From positions 71,329,706 to 71,393,705 of the forward strand of contig NC_092628.1 of assembly GCF_039555335.1 (NCBI RefSeq): a stretch of 64,000 bases of DNA, given 5' to 3'. Position 1 is the first letter of the stretch. Each line of letters opens with the position of its first letter. This DNA is from Amphiura filiformis. Lineage: Eukaryota > Echinodermata > Ophiuroidea > Amphilepidida > Amphiuridae. The position numbers and the translations under genes were made by a program. Shown here piece by piece: positions 1-10,951 of this stretch. The notes below the pieces were generated by a model that saw only the letters and a program-made list of their open reading frames with translations, was not told the origin of the DNA and made no database searches.

Positions 1-106
1 TATAATGTACATAACTTTTGTTATCAGTGTGTAGTTACTTTTTGAGAAAAATGCAATTACCGGTATTAGTCACAAAATGTATCAGGGGATGGTAGTACCA
101 TCTTAA
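1..106. mobile_element. Right half of a TTAA-flanked MITE (piggyBac-like family)
   Basis: The first 106 bases match the right half of the complete MITE at 49857-50220, including 'acataacttttgttatcagt' and the end GGTAGTACCATC followed by TTAA at 103-106. The left half is outside the window. Other members are at 40570-40760 and 63294-63649. TTAA flanks are the known target-site signature of piggyBac-type transposases, so that is the inferred mobiliser. Confidence 0.75.
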
Positions 107-171
107 CACATGTCATGCATCATTCACTGAATGGATTCATCAGGTTTGAAGATAAATAAATATACATTTTC

Positions 172-352
172 TTCTAAACAAAACCAAAATTTACTCACTT
201 ACTAGTTAGTAGTTTGACGGTTTCAATTTTCATACAAGAAAGCGTCATTTTAATTTTGGTTGATAATCAACTCTTTCGTTTGGACGAATCCCGGCCACAG
301 AGAGTGCAGAATCCATCAAACTAGTGAGTAAATTTTGGTTTTGTTTAGAAGA
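172..352. repeat. Palindromic MITE-like hairpin
   Basis: An inverted repeat of about 40 bp: CTTCTAAACAAAACCAAAAT near 174 is matched in reverse complement by the GTTTTGTTTAGAAG end near 350. The arms enclose about 90 bp. No coding capacity is seen. The shape suits a small non-autonomous DNA transposon, but no target duplication could be assigned. Confidence 0.6.
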
Positions 353-1777
353 AATTGTTTATTAAATGGAAATCCATTTGAATTAAGCAAAAAGGCAGCT
401 ATTTTCAGACATATTTGAAGTCATAATAATAGCTGCCATGTGCATGTTTCTCTATTTACAGCTGTTTCTACATGGAAAATGGGTCCATCACACACTACAA
501 GCTTAAACTTTGTGCATGGTAGGTGCGTTTAACTTAATGACAAATCAAGCAGGCAGCTCTTTAGTTTTCATTACTTTATATTGCACATCACCGTGGCTGC
601 CTTATGAATAACAATGTAATAAATGTACTTATCTTACCATTGCTTAATATTTATCAGTCCATATGATACAAGTTTGGTTAATTAGGTAGTGTCATTCAGT
701 TTACGCTTTCTCAGATTAGGTGTCCGTTTTCTATCTTGCTCCACCACTTGCAAGACATTTTGATAATGTTGACCTCAAGTGCTTTATCTGGACAGCAGCT
801 AGGAAATCTGCACTGAGTTTCACGCCATGTTCTGCTGCATCATTTACCACATTGACGGCTCTAACATTGCTAAGAGATTGCAGATAAGCTGAGGACTCCG
901 GCCAAGTGTCAACATTGTCTGCTAGGAATTTGTCATTGATCTGCAGGATGTTCATAGTGAACCACAAGTCCTTGACTGCAAAATCAGCTAGGACTCTTGA
1001 CCGGGTGATATTCTCAGGGTCAGGGAACTTTGGCTTTCCAAAGCCTGAGCCATAGCGAACACATGGCTTTAGTACTGCTCAGGGTTCACAGTTTGCTCTC
1101 AAATAACCGGGTCCACTTTTTTATGCTGGACCCATTCAGATCCCATTTAGTTGAAATTTGCGGGTTCCAAGCTGGCGCGCATGGAGTATGTCGAATTCGG
1201 CAACAAAAACCTATCCAAGTCGAGCCGAATTATTGGATAAAAGACGACTTGCCGCGATCGGCTACTATTCTCAATAAAATTACCAAATAATATTGCACTA
1301 CTTTAATCATCTAAATTATTTGTTATTTTGCTATATTTGCCTTAGTTGAAATACATCTACCGCAAAAAACATGTTTTCGTAATTCTCACCAGGAAATGTA
1401 CCACCGTCTCAGCTCAGTCGAGTCGGCTCACAGCATATTTTTTAACAACTTTTCATTCGCTGCTACATGATACACAGTGTGGGCTCACTCATCGCTATTT
1501 CATGCACAGATGTTTGATTAGTGATACAAGGGGAACTGTAGAAGAGGTGGACTTTTCTTTGGATCGTGCAAATATTACGTTACAATAATGTCGCCAATGC
1601 TATTTACTATGTTTACAATATTTCTTGGATGGGATTTTTTCCGGGTCCAAGCACAGCCTGCTGGAGTCATTCAGGTTATGTAATCTTACTTTTTCCGGGT
1701 CCAGTGAGTACAAAAAGCGTCCTGGATGCGAAAAACTGTGAACCCTGGTACTGCTGCATCAGGTTCAACTTCAAGTA

Positions 1778-2225
1778 GCCTTCTCGCTAAAGCCTGTCTC
1801 TCTTGTGCTGGTACCTTTCCACTGAAGAGAGCAAGCAGTACCATCTCAGTTCAGGGCTTTGTGTGCACTTGTTGCAATACCGGAACTGATATCGGCATAC
1901 TGCAGGAGGCGCTTGTAAACAGTGTCCGAAATAAGGAAAATATGGAGGTTTTCTCGAGGATAACTAAAGCATAAATTCTGCTTGTCCTCTTCTCGCTAAA
2001 GCCTGTCTCTCTTGTGCTGGTACCTTTCCACTGAAGAGAGCAAGCAGTACCATCTCTTTGGTGAGATACTACAGATGTCTGTTCAGGGCTTTGTGTGCAC
2101 TTGTTGCAATACCGGAACTGATATCGGCATACTGCAGGAGGCGCTTGTAAACAGTGTCCGAAATAAGGAAAATATGAGTATGGAGGTTGTCTCGAGGATA
2201 ACTAAAGCATAAATTCTGCTTGTCC
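1778..2225. repeat. Tandem duplication, two ~210-240 bp units
   Basis: The segment starting 'ccttctcgctaaagcctgtc' near 1778 is repeated from about 1988. The second copy carries an extra ~24 bp (TTTGGTGAGATACTACAGAT region near 2057) absent from the first, so the first copy lost, or the second gained, that block. Both end at 'aaagcataaattctgcttgt'. It lies inside the 520-3371 element. Confidence 0.85.
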
Positions 2226-2744
2226 TCACTACATTTTGGTTGTCCCCAAAATGTGTCATACTTTTGGAGGTAAAATATAGTGGTTGTCCAGGGGATAAGT
2301 ACATAGCTCAATATGGTTGTCCCCAGTGATTCTAGGACAAGAGGATAAGTGCTTATTTCGGACACTGCTTGTAAAACTGGAGATCGTTCCATGACACGTC
2401 AGAAGCAACACTGCATGTCATCCACCAGGAACTGTAGATTATTTGTTGCAAATACAACAAATTCACATGTCTTGGGTAGCTGGTGCTTTGTTGTCACAGT
2501 GCCTTGCAGAAGTTGTTCATTGTGATTCTGCATTAGAGAGGTTTTGATACTATACAGCAGTTTGGACAATCCTAGTGCAGGCTTTGGAAAGCCAAATTCC
2601 CAAAGAGCCAAAGAAATGTTAATGTGGTAAATGATGCAGCAGAACATGGCGTGGAAACTCCGTGCAGATTTCCTAGCTGCTGCCCAGATAGAGTGAGGAA
2701 CATTAACAAAATATCTTGCAAGTGAAGTACAATCATCCAAAGAC

Positions 2745-2873
2745 TGTTTTAAGCATTCTTTTCTACCTAGGACTCTTAAGGAGTGGAACAGTTTGCCAGA
2801 GGAGATAGTAAATATCAAAGATCCCAAACAATTCAAGACACAAGTCATTAACCACCAGTAACTTAGCCAGACC
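2745..2873 (+). pseudogene. LINE reverse-transcriptase C-terminal tail fragment
   Basis: Translation from about 2748 gives a 30-40 residue stretch containing RTLKEWNSLPEEIVNI, followed by a KQFKTQ segment. This fits the conserved 'R..R.WNSLP..VV....' tail of CR1/L2/Jockey-type non-LTR elements. No upstream polymerase domain is attached, so it is a short relic trapped in the long-TIR element. Confidence 0.55.
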
Positions 2874-3516
2874 TTCATTTTTGAGGAGTTCAATTGAGCC
2901 GGAGCTCCTACAGCTCTCCTGAACAGTATTTCAGGAGCTCAATTTATTGAGCTCCTCACCTCTTGAAAATCCTATGGTTTAATATTGATATTACATAATT
3001 GAGCTCCTTGTCAAGCTCCTCAGTACACATAGGAGAGTGACTAACTGAGCTCCTCCTATTTTCATAAATGAAGGCCTGCTTAGCATCTATGCGCACACCA
3101 CACAACCCGGTTCGTCTTCCCCACCAGGGGTGTTAAACTGTATACAAAGAAGAAGTGGTTGAGCAAGATAGAAAACGGACACCTAATCTGAGAAAGTATA
3201 AACTGAATGACGGTACCTAATTTACCAAACTTGAATCAAATATTAAGCAATGGTAAGATAAGTATATTTATTACATTGTTATTCATAAGGCAGCCACATT
3301 GATGTGCAGTATAAAGTAATAAAAACTGAATAGCTACCTGATTGATTTGTCATTAAGTTAAAGGCACCTATCAGGGGGGAGGAGGAGCACATTTATAAAC
3401 TGAATGGGAACTGGGCGTTTCACATAACTTATAACTCTGGATAACAGAGATATCCTTATATAAATCAATTGTGGATGGAAGTGTGATCAATAGTTGTTAT
3501 TGTTTTGTTGCTTCAG

Positions 3517-6500
3517 TTGGTCAACATTGACGACGGATACATGTCTCTCATGGAAGATAATGGTGACACACGTGAGGACCTCAAGGTGCCAGAAAGTGAC
3601 TTGGGGAAAGAGATTACAACCAAATTTGATGATGGTGAAGATGTGTTGGTGAGTTTTACACGGGTGTGATTTTTCCGGATTTCCAGATTTTTTTTTATTT
3701 CCCCAGATTTTTAAAATTCTTATTGGCTGGAAAAAATGAGAAAAGAAAAAGAAAAAAATCCCGATCGCGGAACTGGGAAATGAGATTAACGATGCTTGAA
3801 AGGTCATGAAACGCAGGTCATTAACACCATAACAATGTTGTGGAGCGAAGTTAATATAATCTTTGATTCCTTGTCCTCATTGTGTTGTGTAATATGTATG
3901 TTGAGAACTGGCCCATCGGAATGATGTTAAAATGGCGACCTGGTGTTTTTAGACTAGGAGCCCAGACAATTTATTCAGCTCAGAAGAGACAAAAGGTTTA
4001 ATGGTCTGATTATGTTAGTATAGGCCCATGATTCAATATTCCATATTGCTGCCGGGTCACAGCCTGTACGTTCAGCCTGGGGGTCACAAAATAGGGGGCC
4101 AAAAAATGCATTTATTCAGCTCAAGAGAGACATGGACAAAACTTGTTGGATATCACTCCCAGGAGGATACTTTTCATGCCTATAGCAATGACAGCAACTT
4201 TAGCCTGTACGGGGGCCCAGACAGTAGCCCCAAAGGGGCCCGCCCATATGGTGTTATTCAGCTGAAGAGAGACAAGGATGACTCTTTTTGCATTGGAACT
4301 ATTGCACATTGGGGTGCACAAAAATACCAATGACAGCAACTTTTTCCTGTACGGGGGCCCAGACAGTAGCCTCAAAGGGCCCAATGTCCCACAACTGACT
4401 TATTCAGCTGAAGAGAGACATGGATGAATCTTTTTGCATTGGAATTATTACCCATTGGGGTTTACAAAAATATCAATGACAGCAACTTTTTCCTGTACGG
4501 GGGCCCAGACAGTAGCCTCAAAGGGCCCGATGCCCCATAACAGGTTATTCAGCTGAAGGAAGGCATGGATGAATCTATATGCATTGGTACTCTTAGACAT
4601 TGTGGTGCACAAAAATACCAATGACGGAAACTTTTTTCTGTACGGGGCTCAGACAGTAGCCTCAAAGGGCCAAATGTCCAATAACTGATTTATTCAGCTG
4701 AAGAGAGGCATGCATAAATATTTGTGCATTGGAACTATTACACATTGGGGTGCACAAAAATACCAATGACAGCAACTTTTTCCTGTACGGGGGCCCAGAC
4801 AGTAGCCTCAAAGGGCCAGATGCTCCATAACAGTTTATTCAGCTGAAGGAAGACAAGCGTAAATCTTTTTGCATTGGAACTATTACACATTGGGTTGCAC
4901 AAAAATACCAATGACAGCAACTTTTTTCTTTACAGGGGCCCAGACAGTAGCCTCAAAGGGCCCGATGCCCCATAACAGGTTATTCAGCTGAAGGAAGGCA
5001 TGGATGAATCTATATGCATTGGTACTATTACACATTGTGGTGCACAAAAATACCAATGACGGAAACTTTTTTTCTGTACGGGGCCCAGACAGTAGCCTCA
5101 AAGGGCCCAATGTCCCATAACTGATTTATTCAGCTGAAGAGAGGCATGCATAAATATTTTTGCATTGGAACTATTACACATTGGACTTGGAGTGCACAAA
5201 AATACCAATGACGGCATTTGTTTCCTGTACAGGGGCCCAGACAGTAGCCTTAAAGACCCTGATGCCCCATAACAGGTTATTCAGCTGAAGGAAGACATGC
5301 ATAAATATTTGTGCATAGGAACTATTACACATTGGGGTGCACAAAAATACCAATGACAGCAACTTTTTTTCCTGTACGGGGCCTAGACAGTAGCCTCAAA
5401 GGGCCCAATATCCCATAACCGATTTTTCAAATTGTCCAAAGGGCCTAATGTCCCTTAACTGATTTATCCAATTTTGTCATCTTGCAAGAGAACGTGAATT
5501 ACACCAGGAGTGCTCATCTTAAGAAGGGTGAAATTAGACTCGAAGATGGCCACGCTGGTGATCTACCAATGACCTACCCATTCAGCTAAAGAGACACATG
5601 GATGAATCTTTTTGAATTGGAACTATTCCCCATTGTATATACAAAAATACCAATGACACCAACTTTTTCCTGTACGGGGGCCCAGACAGTAGCTTCAATG
5701 GGCCAGATATCCCATAACTGGTTATTCAGCTGAAGAGACATATGGATGGATCTTGTTGAATTGGAACTATTGCACATTGGGGTCTACAAAAATACTAAGG
5801 ATATCAACTTTTTTCCTGTATGGGGCCCAGACAGTAGCCTCAATGGGCCAGATATCCCATAACTGGTTATTCAGCCAAATAAACACATGGATGGATCTTT
5901 TTGAATTGGAACTATTGCATATTGGGGTCTACAAAATAATACTAATCAATGGCAACAACTTTTTCCTGTATAGGGGGCCACGACAGTAGCCTCAAAAGGC
6001 CCGATGTCCCATAACTGGTTTATTCAGCTAGCATAAGATAGTATCACCAGTATCAACAATAGATAACTACTTCATCAATACCAATGTCAGCAGTAGACAG
6101 CTATTATACTTCATTAATACCAATATCAACAGTAGATATAGCTACTTCATCAAAACCAATATCAGAAGTAGGTAATTACTTCATCAATACTGATATCACC
6201 AGTAGTAAAAATAGCTACTTCATCAATACGAATATCAGCAGGAGAAAGGTACTTCATCGATATCAATATCAGCAATTGATAGCTTCTTCAGTAGCCAATT
6301 TTAAAGCCTCATTCGCACAATGCGACTTTATTCCCTCATGTTAAACCAATTTTGTTTGGAAAAGAGAGCATTTAAAATTAACACTTTCTTCCTTCATGGC
6401 GTCCCCACTGCATTTTAACATGCTCATTACATTTGGCTGATTGACCAGTTATGGGACATCGAGCCCTTTGAGGGTACTTTCTGGGCCCTCGTATAGGAAC

Positions 6501-9500
6501 AAAGTTGCTGTCATTGGTATTTTTGTAAACCCCAATATGCAAGAGTTCCAATTCAAAAGATCTGTGTCTTTTTGGCTGAAAAACATTTTTACTGCTTTTT
6601 AAATACTAAAGTGAACAATAGCCCATGAGGAGTGACACATTCAAGAACTTATATAGCCACTCGATTATATAGGCACTATATAAAAGAAAACCACATGTGC
6701 CAATCAGTGGTTCACAGTAGCTTAGGAACAACAAGAGTGAAGGGTAAAGCATCAGACATGTGAAATAAGATGCTTATGCACGCTGCTCTCCGACTACCCC
6801 ATCTGGTACGCTATTCCAAAGCGTGAACTGAAGTGTGGATGAAGGCCCTGCCAGTAGGCATGGTCCTAGACACCATACTGTGAGAGCATGGCAAGGCATG
6901 GACAGGCTTGAGCGGGTAGCCCTTCTGACTACAAATGACTTTAGTGGCTGTGCCTTCAGATCTGGTGGGAACAAGCTGGTGTGCATTTTATAGAGGACTG
7001 TTGTTGCAGTCACTTGACGTTTTTGATGGAGAGATGTGATGTTCAGCTCTGTACTTGCTTCTTCTTCGCTCACGCTTATGATTCGAAGGTCCTTCCTCTG
7101 GATAGAGTCTAGTAATCCTAGAGTGGGTATGCTGGCCCTCATCTTAGACAGTGAGGTATATTCCATCACAATGCACAACTTTAGCCTTGTAAACAGTTGC
7201 TCTATCTCTGACATCAAGTTTATTTGCAACTCTCTTCAGAGCGCCCAACTCCTGTCTTGCTCTGTATGAGACGTTAGAAATATGCTATGTCCAGGTCAGC
7301 TTGCTGTCGACTGTGAGTCCCGGGATCTCCAGCTCCTCCTTCTCAGCCAGTTTGGTGGTACCAAACAGAATATATATCTTGATATTGCCATTGCCTTACG
7401 TTTCGATGTCTCGAAGGTCACCATCCGTCTGTCATGCTTATCTGCCCAGATCCTCATTTTCTCCAAGTCTTCGTTCAGGCTAGCAGGGTTGTCTCTGGAT
7501 GTAATCTTACAAAACAAGGTGGAATCATCTACGTAGAGGTAGAATTGGGTTTCACACTCATCACCCGGGTCATCACTGAAGACCGAGAACAATGGTGGGT
7601 TCAATATTGACCCCTAATGGAGGATGGCCAGATACAGACAACTTTGATGGAATGATATGTCAGGTAGCTACTAATCCAGATGAGCAGCTTGCCGGATACT
7701 ACTTGCCATGAGTGCAAAGTCAATGACAGACATTATCGAATGCTTCTTTGATATCCAGGGCAGTCAGACGCAGGTCGTCCACGTCCGGGGAGTTGGACCA
7801 CTCTTGTGTCAGAATAGTAAAGATATCAGTTATATTGTGGTATGGCCTAAATCAAAACTGTCTATCTGATATCAATTGGTTTCCAAGGAGGTACTTCTGA
7901 AGTTCTGTATAACAGCCTCCATGCTCTTGCTGATGGTGCAGAGCAGAGAGATGGCGCGGTTCATAGATGAATTAGACTTCGCATCTCTTGTAAATAGGGA
8001 TGAAAAATGCAGTCTTCCATTGGCTTTGAAAAACTTCCTTGCAGAAGCAAAGCTCAAACAGCAGACTCGGTGGTCTTGCCAGTTCTGCGCTGTATTCCTT
8101 CAGGACGCTTGCAATGATTTCATCAGGATCAGTAGCTTTATCTGGTTGTAGATTCCTAAGAAGCTTCCGAAAATCTTTGACCTTGAAGGCTATCTTTTCC
8201 TTTGAGCATGACTTGTGTCTTTCTTCCTTTTCTTTAAACAGTTCTCTTGTTCTTTATGCGGATGATACTACTCTCTTCAAGCCTATCTCTGCTCCTGATG
8301 ACTTGGTTGATTTCCAATCCGACATTGATACCATCCATTCTTGGTTATCCCTTAATCACCTTTCTGTCAATTCCTCCAAAACAAAAGTCATGGTCATTTC
8401 CACTAAGAAGGACCCTTTTCCGGATCTCAATCTCACTCTTAACAGCCTGCCTATTGAGCGTGTTTCTTCTGCAAAATTTCTCGGTGTCTGGCTGTCTGAC
8501 AAGCTTTCTTGGAATCTTCACATCGATCACATATGCAAAAAGGCTCGCAAAATCATCGGCTTCATTCATAGATCTTTCCAATCAGCCCAATCAATCGTTC
8601 TTTGTACTTGGCCTCGGTTCGCCCCATTCTGGAGTATGGCTGTACCATACTACTTGGCATCCTCTGAACATAACCCTTACCAACCGTCTTGAGTCTACTC
8701 CCATGAGGACCTTCTCTTGGATTCCGACCTACCTCTTCTTAGTAAGCGTCGTGATTTTGCTTCTCTGTGTCACTTATTTAAAATCTTTGCCAAACTTTTT
8801 TCCTCTCCCGACCCTTTCCAGCCTCATCCCAGACCGGTCTAAGAAACCTCAATTCCAGCGCTGTTCAAGTTCCTTTCCATGGCTTTCATTGTCCCAGAGA
8901 TCATTTTATCCGTTTGCCTCCTCCATCTGGAATTATCTCCCTGAGGTTATTGTCAATGCTTCTTCTCTCAAGGCCTTCAAATTGGCCATTTCCCACCTCC
9001 TCTAACCAGTTCACATTATTTATTTTTGTTTTACTTTATTCTGTATTGATTATGTATTTTCTAGTAATGTTTTGATTTTAATGTAAGGGCAATCCTTCAA
9101 TTTATTGTGTAATCAATATTGGATCTGCCTGGCCTTGTGCCAAATGTTATAAATAAATAAATAAATAAATAAATAAAAAGAATGCTGAAATTCACTTCAG
9201 GAGCAGATTTTTCTGTGTGGGGAAGCTAACATTTAGTGGCAAAGGTCTGGCAAAATGTTTCAGCTCTGACTTTTGATGAAGTGTAGACTTGACGCCCATT
9301 CTGCAGCACTGGTATATATAAACTCTGATGAACTTACCAGACGGGGTGCTAAAATGTATGGGATATCAGGCCCTTTGAGGCTACTGTGTGGGCTCCCGTA
9401 CCGGAAAAAGTTGCTGGCATTTGTATTTTTGCAAACCCCAATGGGTAATAGTTCCAATTCAAAAAGATCCACCCACATGTCTCTTCAGCTGAATAACAAG

Positions 9501-10907
9501 TTATGGGATATTGGGCCCATTGATGCTACTGCCTGGGCCCCGTACAGGAAAAAGTTGCAGTCCTTTGTATTTTTGTAATCCACAATTGGTAATAGTTCCA
9601 ATTCAGAAAAATTCATCCAAATCGCCTGTCCCTGGTTATGGGGCATCGGGCCCTTTCAGGCTACTGTCTGGGCCCCCGTACAGGAAAAAGTTGCTGTCAT
9701 TGGTATTTTGTAAACCCCAATGGGTAATAGTTCCAATGCAAAAAGATTCATCCATGTCTCTCTTCAGCTGAATAAATCAGTTATGAGACATTGGGCCCTT
9801 TGAGGCTACTGTCTGGGCCCCGTACAGAAAAAAGTTGCTGTCATTGGTATTTTTGTGCACCCCAATGTGTAATAGTTCCAATGCAAAAAGATTCATCCTT
9901 GTCTCTCTTCAGCTGAATAACACCATATGGGCGGGCCCCTTTGGGGCTACTGTCTGGGCCCTGTACATGCCAAAGTTGCTGTCATTGCTATAGGCATGAA
10001 TAGTATCCTCCTGGGAGTGATATCCAACAAGTTTTGTCCATGTCTCTCTTGAGCTGAATAAATGCATTTTTTGGCCCCCTATTTTGTGACCCCCAGGCTG
10101 AACGTACAGGCTGTGACCCGGCAGCAATATGGAATATTGAATCATGGGCCTATACTAACATAATCAGACCATCAAACCTTTTGTCTCTTCTGAGCTGAAT
10201 AAATTGTCTGGGCTCCTAGTCTATTTCCCTGTGTGGAAAGTGTAACATTAATTTACTACCAATCATAATTTATAGAATTACAAGAGGATGACACATCATG
10301 GCTACCAGGGATCATAATTTTGTCGAGTGATGCTCATATGCAATGAATCTCAAGCTTGCAATTTTCTCTTATTTGTGGTGAAATACTCACAAATAGCCAT
10401 TGAATTTGTAGTTTGGTAAATTTTCCTTTGTGCCAGAAACCAGGGGTGTTATTTTTTTTTTTTTTTGCTTTGAAACTTGTCAGTATTTCTAATATGTTCT
10501 AATGTATTATATTGTCGCTCTGCCCTCTAATTTGCATAATTAATGCGCTAATTTGCATCAATGCTAATCAATTATGCAAATTATAATATATAATATTAGA
10601 ACATATGTGACCCGCTCTGTCATTTCGAGGTACGGCGAGTCAGAGTTGGGAAAGGGGTGAAAAACCTTGCAATAACTGCCTGTTTGAACTTAAAGGCCCC
10701 CCCCCCCCCCAATAGGTGCCCCATAAAATGTATAGTTTCATATACTTCGGACTTAAACTTCAGAAATAATGAAGTCGGAAAAGGCCCATGTTCTCTTCCA
10801 TTACTCTGCTTATTCGTAATTTTCCTTTTTTTTTGTTTTAGGTGACTGTCTTAAAAGCAATGGGTAGCGAAAGTGCTATAGCACTGAAGAACATGGCATC
10901 CAAGTAA
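3517..10907 (+). CDS. EIF5A: eIF5A, copy 1: last two coding exons (5' part outside window)
   Basis: Two exons encode the C-terminal OB-fold domain of translation factor eIF5A, the hypusinated cytosolic protein that helps ribosomes through difficult peptide bonds. The penultimate exon is 3517-3648, after a TTGCTTCAG acceptor and before a GTGAGT donor, 44 codons beginning LVNIDDGYMSLM and containing DLGKEI. The last exon is 10842-10907, after TTTTTGTTTTAG, 21 codons starting VTVLKAMG and ending NMASK-stop. Both joins are phase 0 and fall at the same alignment points as in copy 2. The intron (3649-10841, 7.2 kb) is filled by a fold-back transposon. The N-terminal exons with the hypusine site were not found in 1-3516, so they lie left of the window or are lost. 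The exons look intact. A complete copy 2 lies 9.3 kb downstream in the same orientation. Confidence 0.9.
4190..6005. repeat. ~145-bp tandem repeat array, left arm of fold-back element
   Basis: About twelve units. Each carries TATTCAGCTGAAG, then GCATTGGAACTATTACACAT, then CAAAAATACCAATGACAGCA, then GGGCCCAGACAGTAGCCTCA. The GTACGGGG box recurs near 4208, 4353, 4497, 4641, 4786, 4932, 5078, 5227, 5377, 5673, 5818 and 5969. Unit length is not a multiple of three, and the short - strand frames across it are by-products of the repeat. Confidence 0.9.
6020..6290 (-). repeat. Block of the 34-bp satellite, inverted orientation
   Basis: About eight degenerate copies of the 34-bp repeat that dominates 30.66-36.19 kb, here in reverse complement (for example 'agctacttcatcaa' and ACCAATATCA). 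It separates the left tandem arm from the first inverted 145-bp unit of the fold-back element. Confidence 0.75.
6700..8222 (-). pseudogene. 5'-truncated LINE reverse transcriptase (YVDD type), broken
   Basis: Reading the - strand from 8222 downwards gives successive pieces of a non-LTR reverse transcriptase: LLRNLQPDKATDPDEII, then NRAISLLCTISKSMEAVIQ (about 7960-7890), then ALDIKEAFDNVCH, then the catalytic box YLYVDDSTLF near 7530, and a tail with LWNSVPDGVV near 6800. Stops and frame changes separate them, so it is dead. The endonuclease and N-terminal part are absent. It lies inside the fold-back element and abuts the opposite-strand LINE at about 8222. Confidence 0.8.
8225..9178 (+). pseudogene. 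5'-truncated CR1/L2-like LINE 3' end with (AAAT)n tail
   Basis: The fragment opens with the reverse-transcriptase catalytic box LVLYADDTTLF (~8245) and continues through KFLGVWLSDKLSWNLHIDHI in the same frame to about 8600. After a frameshift the tail continues in another frame to 9005, with WNYLPEVIVNASSLKAFKLA. A 3' UTR of ~150 bp ends in an AAAT microsatellite at about 9148-9177, as is usual at LINE 3' ends. It differs in sequence from the - strand LINE, so the head-to-head pair is two insertions rather than one inverted element. Confidence 0.8.
9345..10221. repeat. ~145-bp tandem units, right (inverted) arm of fold-back element
   Basis: Units with CAGGAAAAAGTTGCTGTCAT and 'tttgaggctactgtctgggc' recur near 9398, 9540, 9677, 9822 and 9961, in reverse complement to the left arm. 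From about 9905 outwards the arm matches 3951-4200 in inverted form almost base for base. Confidence 0.9.
10475..10606. repeat. AT-rich inverted repeat carrying three octamer-like sites
   Basis: TTCTAATATGTTCTAAT near 10487 is matched by ATTAGAACATATG near 10596. Between them are two ATTTGCAT and one ATGCAAAT, the POU/Oct octamer sequence in both orientations. The fold-back shape argues for a MITE-like repeat; octamer function is only a possibility. Confidence 0.5.
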
Positions 10908-10945
10908 AGGATGCAGGGCAACATAAGGAAGCCACCTCTGTAGGT

Positions 10946-10951
10946 AATAAA
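10946..10951 (+). terminator. Candidate polyadenylation signal of eIF5A copy 1
   Basis: AATAAA lies 39 nt after the copy 1 stop codon, within TAGGTAATAAACAACC. It would give a very short 3' UTR; a variant ATTAAA at 11221 is an alternative. Confidence 0.4.

Larger units (their letters stand above)
520..3371. mobile_element. DNA element with long (~230 bp) terminal inverted repeats
   Basis: The left end, 520 to about 755, is repeated in reverse complement at about 3152-3371. Both begin (reading inwards) TAGGTGC..TTAACTTAATGA and run through the 'tcagattaggtgtccgtttt' segment. A second pair of inverted blocks lies inside: 775-1050 against about 2575-2700, with GCAGCAGAACATGGCGTG on the right. 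The interior holds a 210-240 bp tandem duplication and a LINE tail fragment. No intact transposase ORF is visible; the short ORF on the - strand at 731-967 lies within an inverted arm and is unidentified. The element sits upstream of the visible eIF5A exon, probably in an intron. Confidence 0.7.
3951..10221. mobile_element. Fold-back (FB/TU-like) transposon with tandem-repeat arms
   Basis: The outer ends are inverted copies: GACTAGGAGCCCAGACAATT at about 3953 matches CTGGGCTCCTAGTC at about 10206-10219. The match continues for ~240 bp through 'cccatgattcaatattccat', with its complement at about 10125-10147. Inside that, each arm is an array of ~145-bp units: about 12 on the left (to ~6005) and about 5 on the right (from ~9345), plus one stray unit in right-arm orientation at about 6440-6580. 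The interior holds 34-bp satellite copies and two LINE fragments. Long inverted arms made of tandem repeats are the hallmark of fold-back elements such as Drosophila FB and sea urchin TU. No transposase is visible. The element lies in the last intron of eIF5A copy 1. Confidence 0.75.

Noticed and set aside
1-3516. N-terminal exons of eIF5A copy 1
   Set aside because: No sequence encoding KHGHAK or HLVGIDIF was found on the + strand before 3517, so these exons are taken to be outside the window.
4121-5777. Repeated - strand frames with FEATVWAPVQEKVAVIGIF-like peptide
   Set aside because: They are shadows of the 145-bp units; the unit length is not a multiple of three, so no continuous protein exists.
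8039-8692. Single 217-codon gene
   Set aside because: Its start is antisense to another LINE, and only the part after ~8225 is a reverse transcriptase; the frame is accidental across the junction.
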